DNA from: Oegoconia quadripuncta
Taxonomy: Eukaryota > Arthropoda > Insecta > Lepidoptera > Autostichidae
NCBI GenBank assembly: GCA_949316235.1
Contig: OX438745.1
Location: 1,121,001-1,185,000, forward strand
Direction: 5' to 3'
DNA length: 64,000 nucleotides
The stretch's first letter is position 1, and every line of letters begins with the position of its first letter. Shown here in pieces: positions 11,247-21,110 of this stretch. The notes under the pieces are model-generated. The model saw only the letters and a list, made by a program, of their open reading frames with translations, had not been told where the DNA came from and made no database searches. A program made the translations under genes and the position numbers.

Positions 11247-11872
11247 ATCTCACCAAAAACATTCTGTAAAAAACTAGCCAAGTCTCGATGGAGCTGCTGA
11301 TTATCTCTAAAAAGTAATGAAATCTATACAAAGTCGTGCCAAGTGTAAGGTTCCTTACTGCGATTTCTTTATTATTATAGTTAATGTTGTGTGACTTGGC
11401 CGTTGAAGGGTACACAGGGGTACAAAACCAGGTGCTCCATGACACCATTGCACCAATCTGTCGCCAGAACCGCTATTAATGTTATTAATTATGTTATTAA
11501 GAATGTTCAACGGCAAACTATTAGCGAATAATCTGTGTGGCGTTTACATAACGTTCTTTATACATTAGTGGCTTTATCAAGCCTACAATTGACTGGTTAT
11601 TGAATCAACGTTTTCCAAGTGGCAATTTTCCATCGTCAATGCGTAGCGGTTCTGGCGACAGATTGGTGCAATGGTGTCATGGAGCACCTGGTTTTGTACC
11701 CCTGTGTACCCTTCAACGGCCAAGTCACACAACATTAACTATAATAATAAAGAAATCGCAGTAAGGAACCTTACACTTGGCACGACTTTGTATAGATTTC
11801 ATTACTTTTTAGAGATAATCAGCAGCTCCATCGAGACTTGGCTAGTTTTTTACAGAATGTTTTTGGTGAGAT
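11247..11872. mobile_element. Foldback element with 228 bp inverted arms
   Basis: The arms at 11247-11474 and 11645-11872 are reverse complements with no difference that I found, separated by 170 bp. Outer ends read ATCTCACCAAAAACATTCTG. Identical 67-residue open frames on the two strands (11233-11448 minus, 11671-11889 plus) simply reflect this symmetry and match no protein I know. A transcript through the locus would form a long hairpin. It could be a foldback/MITE-type transposon or a recent inverted duplication. Confidence 0.8.
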
Positions 11873-11883
11873 TTCACTTCTTT

Positions 11884-11928
11884 TTGTAGAAACGTGGGCA
11901 TATTATATATATGCCCACATTTCTACAA
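11884..11928. repeat. Perfect-type hairpin
   Basis: 20 bp arms (left TTGTAGAAACGTGGGCATAT) with one mismatch and a 5 bp loop of TA-rich sequence. It lies between the foldback element and the OTU fragment and cuts off the latter. Confidence 0.85.
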
Positions 11929-11929
11929 A

Positions 11930-12068
11930 TATACTTGATACTGAAAGTTGAGTCAGTTCTACCATACACCAAGAAAGATATTGAATGGAAGAGACAAGAC
12001 CCGTCTTTGGGCATACCAACTACTTGGTAGCCACTAAGTTCATCGTCGTCTTTTAATATTATCGACAT
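11930..12068 (-). pseudogene. OTU-type cysteine protease N-terminal fragment
   Basis: From an ATG at 12068 the minus strand reads an acidic leader (KDDDELSGYQVVGMP), then KDGSCLFHSISFLVYG. The D-G-x-C-L-F-H-S pattern is the catalytic Asp/Cys core of OTU deubiquitinases (established for the family), followed by a plausible next helix (SIKYICRNV). The frame then enters the hairpin at 11928 and loses similarity, so the catalytic His half is missing. It could be a first exon (the TATG/GTAGAA context after LVY is a weak donor) or a fragment of a transposon-borne OTU gene. I infer a fragment. Confidence 0.5.
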
Positions 12069-13159
12069 TTTTTACGATAATTATTATCTTGCGAAATCAA
12101 ACACAATTAAACTCAACGACCTTTAGTATATGGACAACAAATCAGAAATACCGATAATATTTAGACTAAAACCTACTTATATCTTTAAGACTTCTTTTGT
12201 CTTAATAAAAAAAACTTAAAGAAAATATTACTCAGCCTACTCAATCTATACAAACTATAAGCAAAACGTTAACTCTTAATTATTAGACAAGTGTCAATAT
12301 AATTAATTATCAATGAACTTTCTACCAAAGGTACTACCTACCTAGTACTGAAATACAGCTAAATTAATGATATTTTTAAACGAAACGAAGTAATATCTAA
12401 CTAAATAAACTAAACTAGAATACTAGAAAAGTACTTATAAACACGAACGCGATTCGAAGTACTGCCTAACTGTAAATTAAACCTAGAAAACTAAAAGTAG
12501 GTACTAAATAATTAACAATTAAATAAAGTATTCAATTGAAACTTCTTTTAATTCTGATAATTAAGTAATAATCAGTAATCCGTCACTAACCATATAATTC
12601 CTAACCTGTTTAAATCTTTGAATTAATATAATAACAACTTGCCAATTAACTTTAGTAAACCTCACGAAATAATCAGCGAAATCAACGAAATGCAAATAAT
12701 CCCTCCTAATCCCTAGCAAACATTTTCAAGCGCAATAGAAGAATGTCGTAAACGACTGTAACGCGGCCGGTTGCCACTTTGCCATATAAGGTTATCGGAA
12801 AAACAAAACGTAAGCGCGTTTTAAAATACAGTCAACGCCATCTAGCGACGCGTGCGGGTATCACCGCCACTCTTAGCCTTAGCCAATGCATTATATTTTG
12901 ACCAAATTTTCGTTTGTTTATTTAATTTGTGTAATGTTCGAGTAGAATAAAATTAATCGTTTGACTATTTCTTCTTGTAAACTTGTAATAAGTATAAGTA
13001 AGTATAAGTATAAAAGCCAGTCTAGTCTTATCCAGAGTTTTCCTTTAATTTTATTTATATTCGTATTAAAAGCAGAAGGGGAAGCATGCGCCCAGCAGTG
13101 GGATGCTATAGGCTCGATTAAATTAGAAGATGTGTCCCACTACGCTGGCTTTTTGCAAT
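12069..13159. other. No gene seen
   Basis: AT-rich to 12720, then a moderately GC-richer stretch (12720-12900) with GCCATCTAGCGACGCG. At 13075-13160, GCGCCCAGCAGTGGGATG resembles a common lepidopteran RTE-type 3' end. The short open frame there is not convincing as a gene. Confidence 0.45.
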
Positions 13160-13738
13160 GACAGTTGATTTTTCTATGTACCAATAGTAGAAGGGGGCAT
13201 TACCAAATCTCTAATACAGCTGAGATCAGCTGAGGGTTCTTCATCAGATACTTCAGACCTTCGACTTTTGACATCAAATGAAGCGGCCCACCAAGTTGAA
13301 TATTTTTTGTAAAGGCGGTATATGTCGATAATCAGGGTCACCAGGTACTCCAGATCTTCGATTATCCTAGTTTTTATAGTTTTCCCTTTATGTGGCCATT
13401 GAACCATAACTCTGTACCAAATTTCAGCTCTCTGAGTTTATGGGAAGTACTAGTTCTATTTTGATGATCATGAGTGAGTGAGTGAGTGAGTGAGTGAGTG
13501 TCATAAATGCGAAACTTTGCTTTCGCTTAACTTCGGAACTAAATGACCTACAGACTTGAAATTTTGGATTTTAAGTATGTGATTATAGCTTACTGGATGA
13601 CGAAAATTTCTGGGTTCTAGTCTTATCCAGAGGTTCTAAAATAGGGGCCTGAAAATGCCGCGAAATGGTTCCAGTAAAGGATGGTACGGCAGTGTTTGCT
13701 TCGCGCTCGACTTGGCGGGGGCACTGCCGTGCCCCCAG
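13160..13738. other. Unclassified dispersed repeat with (GTGA)n
   Basis: Carries the microsatellite (TGAG)n at 13471-13501, the motif CTTTGCTTTCGCTTAACTTC and a GC-rich end GGGGGCACTGCCGTGCCCCC. No coding frame is recognisable. The layout suggests a non-coding transposon remnant. Confidence 0.5.
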
Positions 13739-13896
13739 ATGATATCATTTGTTGAATGTCAATTTAAATCTACTTGAAATAAAAAAAGTTTATTGCATTT
13801 ATCTGTCAGTCGGTATGTCCATGCTACTACCGCTTCGGAAAGGGAATTCATCTGTGGGAAAAGAAACGGCGCAAGAAACCCACAGGATCATAAGTA

Positions 13897-14765
13897 TACA
13901 GGGCGTCCCAAAGTTATGGGACATGAAGGGGAAGTACCTTAAATATTGTAGATAGTGAATTTTGCTCAAAGAAGACTTTATGTTATTTTTAAAAGTTAGT
14001 AATTCTGCATTCATAGATTTTCTAAAAATTACTTGCTTCGGCTGGGAATCGAACCGACTTAAATGTGAAAAAAAAAACACCCTACTTTTATGATGCCAAT
14101 CGAAAGAATAGCTAAAAAATAATAACTCTGCCTAAGTAACATAGTATTTTAAAAGAAAGGAACAACATAAAATGATTGAGTCAAATTTCAAGAAAGTTAT
14201 TTATTGCTAAAGTGATTTCTTCTTTTGGGGATACGTGAAAGATATGCTATACAAAAAGCGATACGAGAACGTAGGCGAGTTGCAAACAGAATTGTGCCAT
14301 ATCACATCGAGTGTTCACCATAAAATGATTAGAAAATCAACAGGCAGCGGGCTCATTAAAAGATTGGCGATTTGCGTAAGACAAGAGGGATCACATTTTG
14401 AGCATTTAATTAATTAATTTACAAAAAAATACCTACTTAATTGACTACGGCAGTTTCATGTATGTTTTTTATTTGATTAAAATGATTAATTTCACGTTGT
14501 TCCTTTCTTTTAAAATACTATGTTACTTAGGCAGAGTTATTATTTTTTAGCTATTCTTTCGATTGGCATCATAAAAGTAGGGTGTTTTTTTTTTCACATT
14601 TGAGTCGGTTCGATTCCCAGCCGAAGCAAATAATTTTTAGAAAATCTATGAATGCAGAATTACTAACTTTTAAAAATAACATAAAGTCTTCTTTGAGCAA
14701 AATTCACTATCTACGATATTTAAGGTACTTCCCCTTCATGTCCCATAACTTTGGGACGCCCTGTA
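13897..14765 (+). mobile_element. Tc1/mariner-superfamily (IS630-type) element with 270 bp inverted ends
   Basis: Left end TACAGGGCGTCCCAAAGTTA (13897-14166) is the near-perfect reverse complement of 14496-14765. TA dinucleotides flank both sides (13895-13896, 14766-14767), the superfamily's target duplication. Only ~330 bp lies between the arms. It encodes the C-terminal end of a transposase, so the element is an internal deletion derivative that is not autonomous. It is inserted in LINE-B. Confidence 0.8.
14214..14417 (+). pseudogene. C-terminal fragment of an IS630/mariner-type DDE transposase
   Basis: The frame reads DFFFWGYVKDMLYKKR, then helices and a final EGSHFEHL before a stop. A -DFF-WGY-K- block close after the last catalytic acid, and a terminal HFEHL, are typical of insect Tc1/mariner-like transposases (family knowledge). 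The DNA-binding and first catalytic parts are absent. No start codon is expected. Confidence 0.65.
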
Positions 14766-15072
14766 TAACTAATACAATTTTATAATTTTGGGGAGCTGGT
14801 CGAAGCTACTTAGCGTGTTTGTCATTGAGGTAGTCACTAATTTTATAATAACCTTTTTTGCTAATGTTATTTTGAGCTGATCTTTAAATTTTTTCTCAGT
14901 TAGGTTAATGATATCCTTAGGTATAAAGTTATAAAAGCGTATACAGTGTCCCACAAATGATGTAACAACAAACAAATAAAGAAATAACAAACAAACAAAT
15001 AAACATCCACACTTTCGCATTTATAATATAGTTAGATGTTCTACTTATAGCATATGAAGAACCCCGTTTCAG

Positions 15073-15328
15073 TTTAATAAATGGGTTACCCCATTTCCGA
15101 ATAACCCTGTAGAGTTCATTACTGCATCGTCCACCAAATCCACGACACAGGTTACACTTCGACCATATTATCACGTTCGTCCATCAATGGGTATGCCATC
15201 AAACAATGCACGGAAATTCAAACAAATCAGTGATTTAATGTTACGTACAGTCGGCTGTATACGTCGGTATATTTCACTGGAGTTTTTTAACAATGCGTTG
15301 TATGCACCGCCAAAATGCATTAGACCAG
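15073..15328 (+). CDS. Candidate internal exon, unknown protein
   Basis: The frame opens immediately after CCCCGTTTCAG (acceptor) and runs 85 codons plus one base to CCAG|GTGAATG (donor); the next in-frame stop is just beyond the donor. It has balanced codon use and coding-like composition in an AT-rich setting. It reads FNKWVTPFPNNPVEF at the start, VRPSMGMPSNNARKFKQ in the middle and FFNNALYAPPKCIRP at the end. I do not recognise the family. There is no membrane segment and no repeats. It begins at phase 0 and ends at phase 1. No partner exon was found nearby. It could also be a fragment of a gene captured by a transposon. Confidence 0.5.
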
Positions 15329-16138
15329 GTGAATGATAATTTTTGTCCCGGAAATTTTTTTAAATGACGTAACTTCCTAAATTATTAACGTTTTATTACT
15401 TTAATCAAAAATCAGTAGGATCTATTATTCAAATATCGATATAGCTTGCGGCTTTGAAAATTAAAACATAAAGAAAAATCAAAATTGAAACATGGAAATT
15501 AAATTATATTAATTTGAAATTATTTTGAAAACTGAATTATTATTATAGAAATTGTAGAATGTGTATGTCAAAATTATACATACAAATAAAAGTAAAGACT
15601 AGAAACGAACCATGTGAATCATCCGGCAAATCTCGGAGATATCGGTGTACATACATACTAAAAAAAAAAACGCCCCGAATACAGAACTTCCTCCTTTTTT
15701 GAAGTCGGTTAAAAATACAAAAAGCGAGTGTGTTTATTATTATTTTGGATATCTCTGACCATCCTATTTGGGATAAAGGTCGTGACGTTGTATGTATAAA
15801 TACATGGTACAGCTTAAATAGCAGACATGCTAGATATTAATCATGTAAGATAGTATGAAGCAGACTGTACTCTTTTAAGTTTATCAATCTCAACCAAATG
15901 AACGGTCTTGAATGATTCAACGTCATGATTCGTGAATTTAGCGCCACGCGAAAATTGTTGTACTTAGTTTCAGGAATAGTTTTTGTATGGGTCATCGAAA
16001 TTTTTTTTTTTTTTTGCCTTGGGGAAAGCTGTTCGTAATCAGGGGTGGAGTCACCGGTGAACCGGAATTACACGAATTTTTTTTTTTTTCATACAGTAGA
16101 TTTGCATGTTTTAACGGCCATGGGGCGAGATAAAATGT
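15329..16138. other. No gene; repeat remnants
   Basis: AT-rich. 15660-15715 has CAGAACTTCCTCC and TTGAAGTCGGTTAAAAA, a common lepidopteran repeat end. 15970-16080 has GAGTCACCGGTGAACCGG and TTACACGAATTTT, matching the ends of the MITE at 35066-35449. Confidence 0.5.
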
Positions 16139-16445
16139 GTTTTTTTTTTTTTTTTATATGAGAGGGCGGCGAACGAGCATACGGGTCACTTGATGGAAAG
16201 CAATTACCGCCGCCCATGGACACGCAACACCAAAAGGGTCACAGATGCGTTGCCGGCCTTTGAGGAAACTGTAGGCTCGTTTCTTGAAGGTTCCAATGTC
16301 GTACTCGTTCGGGAATACCGCTGCCGGAAGTCCGTTCCACAGGGTGGTCGTACGTGGTAAGAAGTTTCTTGAGAAACGTACAGTGGTAGACTTCCACTCA
16401 TCCAGGTGATGTGGATGGAAATTTAATTTTCGGCGAGAAGTGTTT
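16139..16445 (-). mobile_element. LINE-C 3' end (5'-truncated)
   Basis: Poly-A tail (T run at 16139-16155) preceded on the minus strand by the last ~90 codons of a CR1/Jockey-group reverse transcriptase ([23 protein letters not shown]). A one-base loss lies near the end relative to 57028. Identical structure at 57028 and 60028 defines the family. Confidence 0.85.
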
Positions 16446-16654
16446 GCGATAGGGTAGATCCATACGAGCGAAGCCGCGGGCGGAATGAACCTTTACCCTT
16501 TTCTTCATACCCGTGAAACAAGCAAACTTGGTACACTAGTTACATCGACATACTTTATCACTACATAGCACTTGACGTCAATCTGAAGCTGATGCTGCCT
16601 GAGGTAGCTGCCAGCTCTTTTGACACCAGAGCTCACATCTCATTTATCTCAGAT

Positions 16655-16951
16655 AACCGCCTCCGTGGCTCAATGTAAATAACATTGAGTTTACGATTCG
16701 GAAGTCGCGGGTTCGATCCCCAGCGGGGTACATGTTTAAGTACTCGGTTTGGTTGGTGATAGGGCATTTTAAATGTCCGCCTGGCTAGCTACCACCATCT
16801 CATCTAAATCTGCCGCCAAGCAGCAATGTTAATAGCATTGTTGTGTTCCGGTTGTCAGGGATAAGATCGCCAGTCTCCCAAGTGTGTTGGGGTTTCCGGG
16901 TCGTATGCTTCCACCTTCGACCTCATCTTCACTTAATATCAGGTGTGATTG
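16655..16951 (+). repeat. SINE family S1, near full length
   Basis: Head AACCGCCTCCGTGGCTCAAT with box B GGGTTCGATCCCC, then the body up to CAGGTGTGATTG. The A-tail is lost because an inverted S1 follows 12 bp later. Confidence 0.88.
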
Positions 16952-16963
16952 ATATCCAGGAAT

Positions 16964-17095
16964 AGCCAGGCGGACATTTAAAATGTCCTACCACCAACCA
17001 AACCGAGTACTTCAACATGTACCCCGCTGGGGATCGAACCCGCGACCTCTAGATCGTAAGCCCAATGTTGTTTACATTGAGCCACGGAGGCGGTT
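16964..17095 (-). repeat. SINE S1 head, inverted partner of previous copy
   Basis: Reverse head half: CCAGGCGGACATTTAAAATG to GAGCCACGGAGGCGGTT. With 16655-16790 it makes an inverted pair able to fold. Confidence 0.85.
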
Positions 17096-17436
17096 ATAAC
17101 AGGATGGTGGTCTACAGGTGTCAATGAATCAACAATACAAAGTGTCCTTATGCTTTGTATCTGTGCTATTCGCGCTCGATTAATGTGACAAGAGTTGCCC
17201 CATAGAAGGCTACCTATAGGTACCTATTCACTCACATTGTTAGAAATTCACGTGGTCCAATAAATTGAAGCGCCAAAGTTTGTCAAAACAACCGACTTCA
17301 GTAAGGTTCCACTCTGTCTCCGGAGAGCATCATCAAACCCTCGCCAAATGCGTATGGGGCCACCCTGATGATAAACCATGTCAAACAAAAGAAACAATCA
17401 TCAAAATCACAACAATAACGACGGATTGGATAATGG

Positions 17437-17670
17437 ACGACCGATTGGTGTAGTGGATAGTGACCCTATCAGCGAAACCAACGGTTGCGGGTTCGAATCG
17501 GTAAATGTTTGTGTGATGAATACGAACATTTATTCCAGAGTCTTGGATGTTTATATAAATATTTATGTATGTTTATCCGTTATTTAGTATCTATGGCACA
17601 AGCTTAGTTTAGTTTGGGACTAGATGATTGGTGTAGGTATCCGAAATATTTATTTATTATTAATGAATGT
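17437..17670 (+). repeat. SINE family S2
   Basis: Box A region TTGGTGTAGTGGATAG, box B GGGTTCGAATC, and body TTTATGTATGTTTATCCG ending in TATTTATTTATTA. Part of the head after box B is deleted. Confidence 0.85.
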
Positions 17671-17719
17671 ATATTATTTATTTAATAAAAAAAATACATA
17701 CTGTACATTGTTTATTTAT

Positions 17720-17826
17720 ACAGGGTGAATTATAATTCCCATTAACTGGTGACGCTGACGTCGCTCTTGATTAGGACTTTCTCCAAAGAACCATAGTCGA
17801 ATTCAATCAAAACCATTTTCAGTTAC
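17720..17826 (+). repeat. MITE end (related to 35066-35449)
   Basis: ACAGGGTGAATTATAATTCC, TAACTGGTGAC and CCATAGTCGAATTC match the left portion of the MITE at 35066. An S1 SINE interrupts it directly after 17833. CATAGCCGAATTCAGCC at 18188 may be its continuation. Confidence 0.55.
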
Positions 17827-17833
17827 CCATACA

Positions 17834-18163
17834 AACCGCCTCCGTGTCTCAATGTAAACAACATTGAGTTTACGATTCGGAGGTCGCGGCTTCGATACCC
17901 AGCGGGGTACATGTTTAAGTACTCGGTTTGGTTTGTGGTAGGGCATTTTAAATATCCGCCTGGCTAGCTACCACCATCTTATCTAAATCTGCCGCCAAGC
18001 AGCAATGTTAATAGCATTGTCGTGTTCTGGTTGTCAAAGATAAGATCCAGTCCACCAAATGCGTTGGGGTTTCCGGGTCAGTACGCTTCCACCTTCGACC
18101 TCATCTTCACTTAACATCAGGTGTGATTGCGGTCAAGTACAAACCCGTTGTGCATAAAAAAAA
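17834..18163 (+). repeat. SINE family S1, full length
   Basis: Head AACCGCCTCCGTGTCTCAAT, box B variant GGCTTCGATACCC, full body, and end GTTGTGCATAAAAAAAAC. It is inserted within the MITE remnant. Confidence 0.88.
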
Positions 18164-18486
18164 CAAAATAAACCATTACGAACTACTTCCCATTAGGAAC
18201 CATAGCCGAATTCAGCCACAGTCAATTATTATTAATTACTACGTTCCCCTTCACTATGGTTATTATCTCATGTTGGGTTTGTTGGAAGATATCTCTTCTA
18301 GGGATAAACTCGCCTTTTGTATATCTTTTTATAAATAGCTAAGGATCGCTGGAATTGTTTTTTGGCTATGCAATAAAGTGCTATAAAATCTCCTCCGTTT
18401 TCGGAGTCGGTTAAAAAGTTAGCGGAGAAATATTTTCGATTAATAACACGATAAGGATAAAACACAAGCAGCTAAATTCTACTTAC

Positions 18487-18601
18487 CAATGTTGAAAAAC
18501 AGGAGCAATACCGCGACGCTCAGGAGCGGCGGGATACCGCGCGGGGGCGGAGCCGACGGCGTCATTGGCCGAGAGCCGGGGGCGGCCTTCTTGCACCACA
18601 T
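18487..18601 (-). CDS. First coding exon with signal-peptide-like N-terminus
   Basis: On the minus strand an ATG at 18601 starts MWCKKAAPGSRP, with an in-frame second ATG at 18565 (MTPSAPPPRGIPP). The hydrophobic run LLSVAVLLLFFNI follows, then an excellent donor CATTG|GTAAGT (GTAAGT at 18486-18481). A basic/proline-rich start plus ~13 hydrophobic residues is a secretory signal or signal anchor (inference). The exon ends at phase 1. GC content is far above its surroundings. The product is unknown; receptors and adhesion proteins often have such a first exon. Downstream exons must lie at lower coordinates or outside the window; none was identified. Either ATG could be used; the second leaves a more typical signal peptide. 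Confidence 0.6.
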
Positions 18602-18790
18602 AATAATATACAGCCTTCACTAAAAACCTTCTTGCTTCACTTCGGGTTTCGCGCCCCTTTTTGTTTTTAATGACAGCTGTCAAATTGCGCGCGGATTTTG
18701 GATTTTTGTTTTTATAATTAAACGAGCGCGAAGGTGCGCGTTCGCGTTCAGCCACCGCACATCGTACACTGACTTTCACTATTACACACT
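18602..18790 (-). promoter_or_regulatory. GC-rich 5' UTR/promoter of the minus-strand gene
   Basis: CpG-rich compared with the flanks. The minus strand has AATTATAAAAACAAAAA (TATA-like, near 18715), repeated GCGCG motifs and an E-box-like CAGCTG. The transcription start cannot be fixed from sequence. Confidence 0.35.
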
Positions 18791-20186
18791 GTTGGACGTT
18801 ATGTCACTTCACCTTTCACTGATTCAGAGTCACATCTTGCGTATTATTTGTATAATCGTCTTATCACTAAATTATTGTCGCCGTTTCTAACAGTCTTTGT
18901 TTGTGTATATATATTCTTATGTTACTATGAACCTATACGGTTTTATTGTCGATTTGACTTAAATATACTGAAAAAAAAATGATCCAGAGTGTTTCAAACA
19001 AAAATAGGTATACCTGTTTTTTTTTTTAATAAGGGTTGTTACGGCTCTGGATAGCAGTCCCTTTGAGCCATACCTATGTATGTTATGTGGTAATTCCTGA
19101 GAGTGGCATGACCTTACACTGGGCTGAATAGGTACAGGCGGCCACACGACTACCGTAAATACTTCCAATAAGGCTTGCTGCGTTCAAACTTCCGATAGCG
19201 TCGCGCGGCTAACCTACTTAAGTTCCGGAGGTCTTTCTGTCGACTATACCTTCGTATGTATACAGGGTGGAAACGATTTACGTTAATTTACGAACCTACT
19301 TCGAAACTTTATACTTCCATTGAAACGACGTCACCTTCTAAATACCATGACATAAACAACTTGTAAATATTTAAACGTGATTAGTTCTAAATTGTGTCTT
19401 ATATTGCTCCCATACCTTACATTTTCTTTACAATTTGCAATCATCCATATCCATAAGTAATATAATGAAGTCGGTATTCGTATCTTTTTGTATGCTTATT
19501 TACAAACTATGCAACGGATTTTGTTTATTAGAGAACGGAATAGTTTATTTAGAGAATGTCTTCCGGAAATTTATAATTATACAATTTATTGATAGTTATA
19601 TTAACTTAAAGCAAGTTAGAGATGTTTCTTTTGCGCTTAATTAAGTGTATACCCAAGTTTCTTTTGTAATAATTTCACAAAATTTTTTATGCAACTTTCT
19701 TTATCGTATGACTTAGTTTCAAAATCCGTACAATATTTTATATTACTACCGCACTGAGAGACGTAAAATTAATTTTAATGACATTAAAGTTACTTGCTAT
19801 TCTTATCCTCTATGTTCAATGGTAAACTGAGACGGAAAAAATACGGCATGAAAAATAATTTAAAATCTCTGAGTGCGTTAGTTAAATTCGAAAATAATCG
19901 TCTAGCAATTAAACGTTTGCACCCGGTATACGTAATTTTATTAGAATCTATAATTATTACTAGCTGGTGCGTCTTACTGAATCAACGTCATTAGAATTAT
20001 TTTGATAAATAAGCAGAAAGCAGAATTTATGGTAAAACATGCTTCTAGTTCAACAAAAAAAAACATATTAAAGCACTATTAAATAGAGGTGACGTAAGAT
20101 AAATTTGTATTTAACATGCAGGTTAGTGTATGTGTCCAGTCTTTGTACCTTTCTTATATATAAGATTGAACTAAGGGAAAGGAACT
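18791..20186. other. No gene supported
   Basis: AT-rich. Two modest open frames on the plus strand (19435-19644 and 19794-19994) have no recognisable motifs, and their composition is like the flanks. A TACAGGGTGGAAACG at 19260 looks like a transposon end. Confidence 0.45.
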
Positions 20187-20467
20187 GACGACAACCTGTT
20201 TAGTGTAGTGGTTAGAAACCCTGACCACTATACCAAATGGTCGCGGGTTCGTATCCCGCTAGGGGCATATGTTTGTATGTTGAATACGGACACGTGTACC
20301 CGAGTTATGGATGTTTCATTTATTACTTATAAGTATTTATTTACAAAAAAAAATATGTATTTATGTAGTATATCAACCATCTGGTATCCACAACACAAGC
20401 CTATAGTTGCTTAAAGTGGAACTAGATAATATTGTGTGTATGTCCAAGGATATTTATTTATTATTAT
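20187..20467 (+). repeat. SINE family S2, full length
   Basis: GACGACAACCTGTTTAGTG with box A, box B GGGTTCGTATCCCGC, body with CAACCATCTGGTATCC and AGTGGAACTAGAT, and tail TATTTATTTATTATTATT. Confidence 0.88.
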
Positions 20468-20957
20468 TATGTTATCGAGTAATAATAAATGAAAGAATGC
20501 ATCATGCGCCCTCACATTCCAGCCTGAAGTTGGAGACAAAGAACTCTGTCTCTGTCAAAGATTAAGCATTAATCCCATCGCAATTTCCTATATGAAATGA
20601 AAACGCAGGAATTCGGAAATGCATGCATGCTAAACATTATACTGCCATAACTCAAGGAGCGCTCACAAAGTTCTGTACGCCGAAGCCCTATGAAATAGAA
20701 ATGATATTAATGCACTTGTAGTTAGTTCCAGGAAAATGTAGAATAGGATTAGCATTCTCTTCACGGGAATATTGTACACTACGTACGACGTTGTAAGAAA
20801 AAAGGGCGCAACTGACATTTTTCGGAAAAATGTAGTCATAAGTGATATTTGAACTTAGAAAGAGAAGACGCTTCTGCTCAATTTCTTTTTTAATTGAAAT
20901 ATCGACATTTCAGAGAATCCGTAAGAGTAAAATACGTAGGTGCGCGTTAAAAACTAA
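20468..20957. other. No gene seen
   Basis: Unassigned AT-rich sequence without recognisable repeat or coding content. Confidence 0.5.
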
Positions 20958-21110
20958 CCCTCTTATTCATAAAAAATTACAAACGTTATAAGCTTGTTTT
21001 AGTTAAAGTATATTTTGTCACTTTCTTTCATTACAACATTTCCTTATGAACGACAGAGACAAAACAAACTTTAACTAAAACAGGCTTATAATTTTTTATG
21101 AATAAGAGGG
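20958..21110. mobile_element. 153 bp MITE, TAA target duplication
   Basis: Ends CCCTCTTATTCATAAAAAAT and its reverse complement, extending ~45 bp into the element (AGCTTGTTTTAGTTAAAGT). TAA lies at both flanks (20955-20957, 21111-21113). A 3 bp T-A-rich duplication fits PIF/Harbinger-type elements (family knowledge). No coding capacity. Confidence 0.7.

Larger units (their letters stand above)
13739..14970 (-). mobile_element. LINE-B 3' end split by a DNA transposon
   Basis: 13739-13894 (3' UTR) and 14766-14970 (UTR plus C-terminal coding remnant CIRFYNFIPKDIINLTEKKF) are contiguous in the 2475-3418 copy. Here they are separated by the 869 bp element below. Confidence 0.8.

Noticed and set aside
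11233..11889. Identical 67-residue predicted peptides on opposite strands
   Set aside because: Both come from the two arms of one inverted repeat; no protein similarity recognised.
13799..14785. Frames 13799-14080 (minus) and 14582-14785 (plus) with the same peptide
   Set aside because: They lie in the inverted ends of the Tc1/mariner-like element and mirror each other.
16204..16401. Frame reading [14 protein letters not shown] on the minus strand (also at 57030-57281)
   Set aside because: Out-of-frame reading of the LINE-C C-terminus; the true frame reads DEWKSTT…[12 protein letters not shown].
20187..20280. Possible tRNA genes at this and the other box A/box B sites
   Set aside because: They are heads of SINE S1/S2 copies with constant downstream bodies and tails, and no intact acceptor stems.
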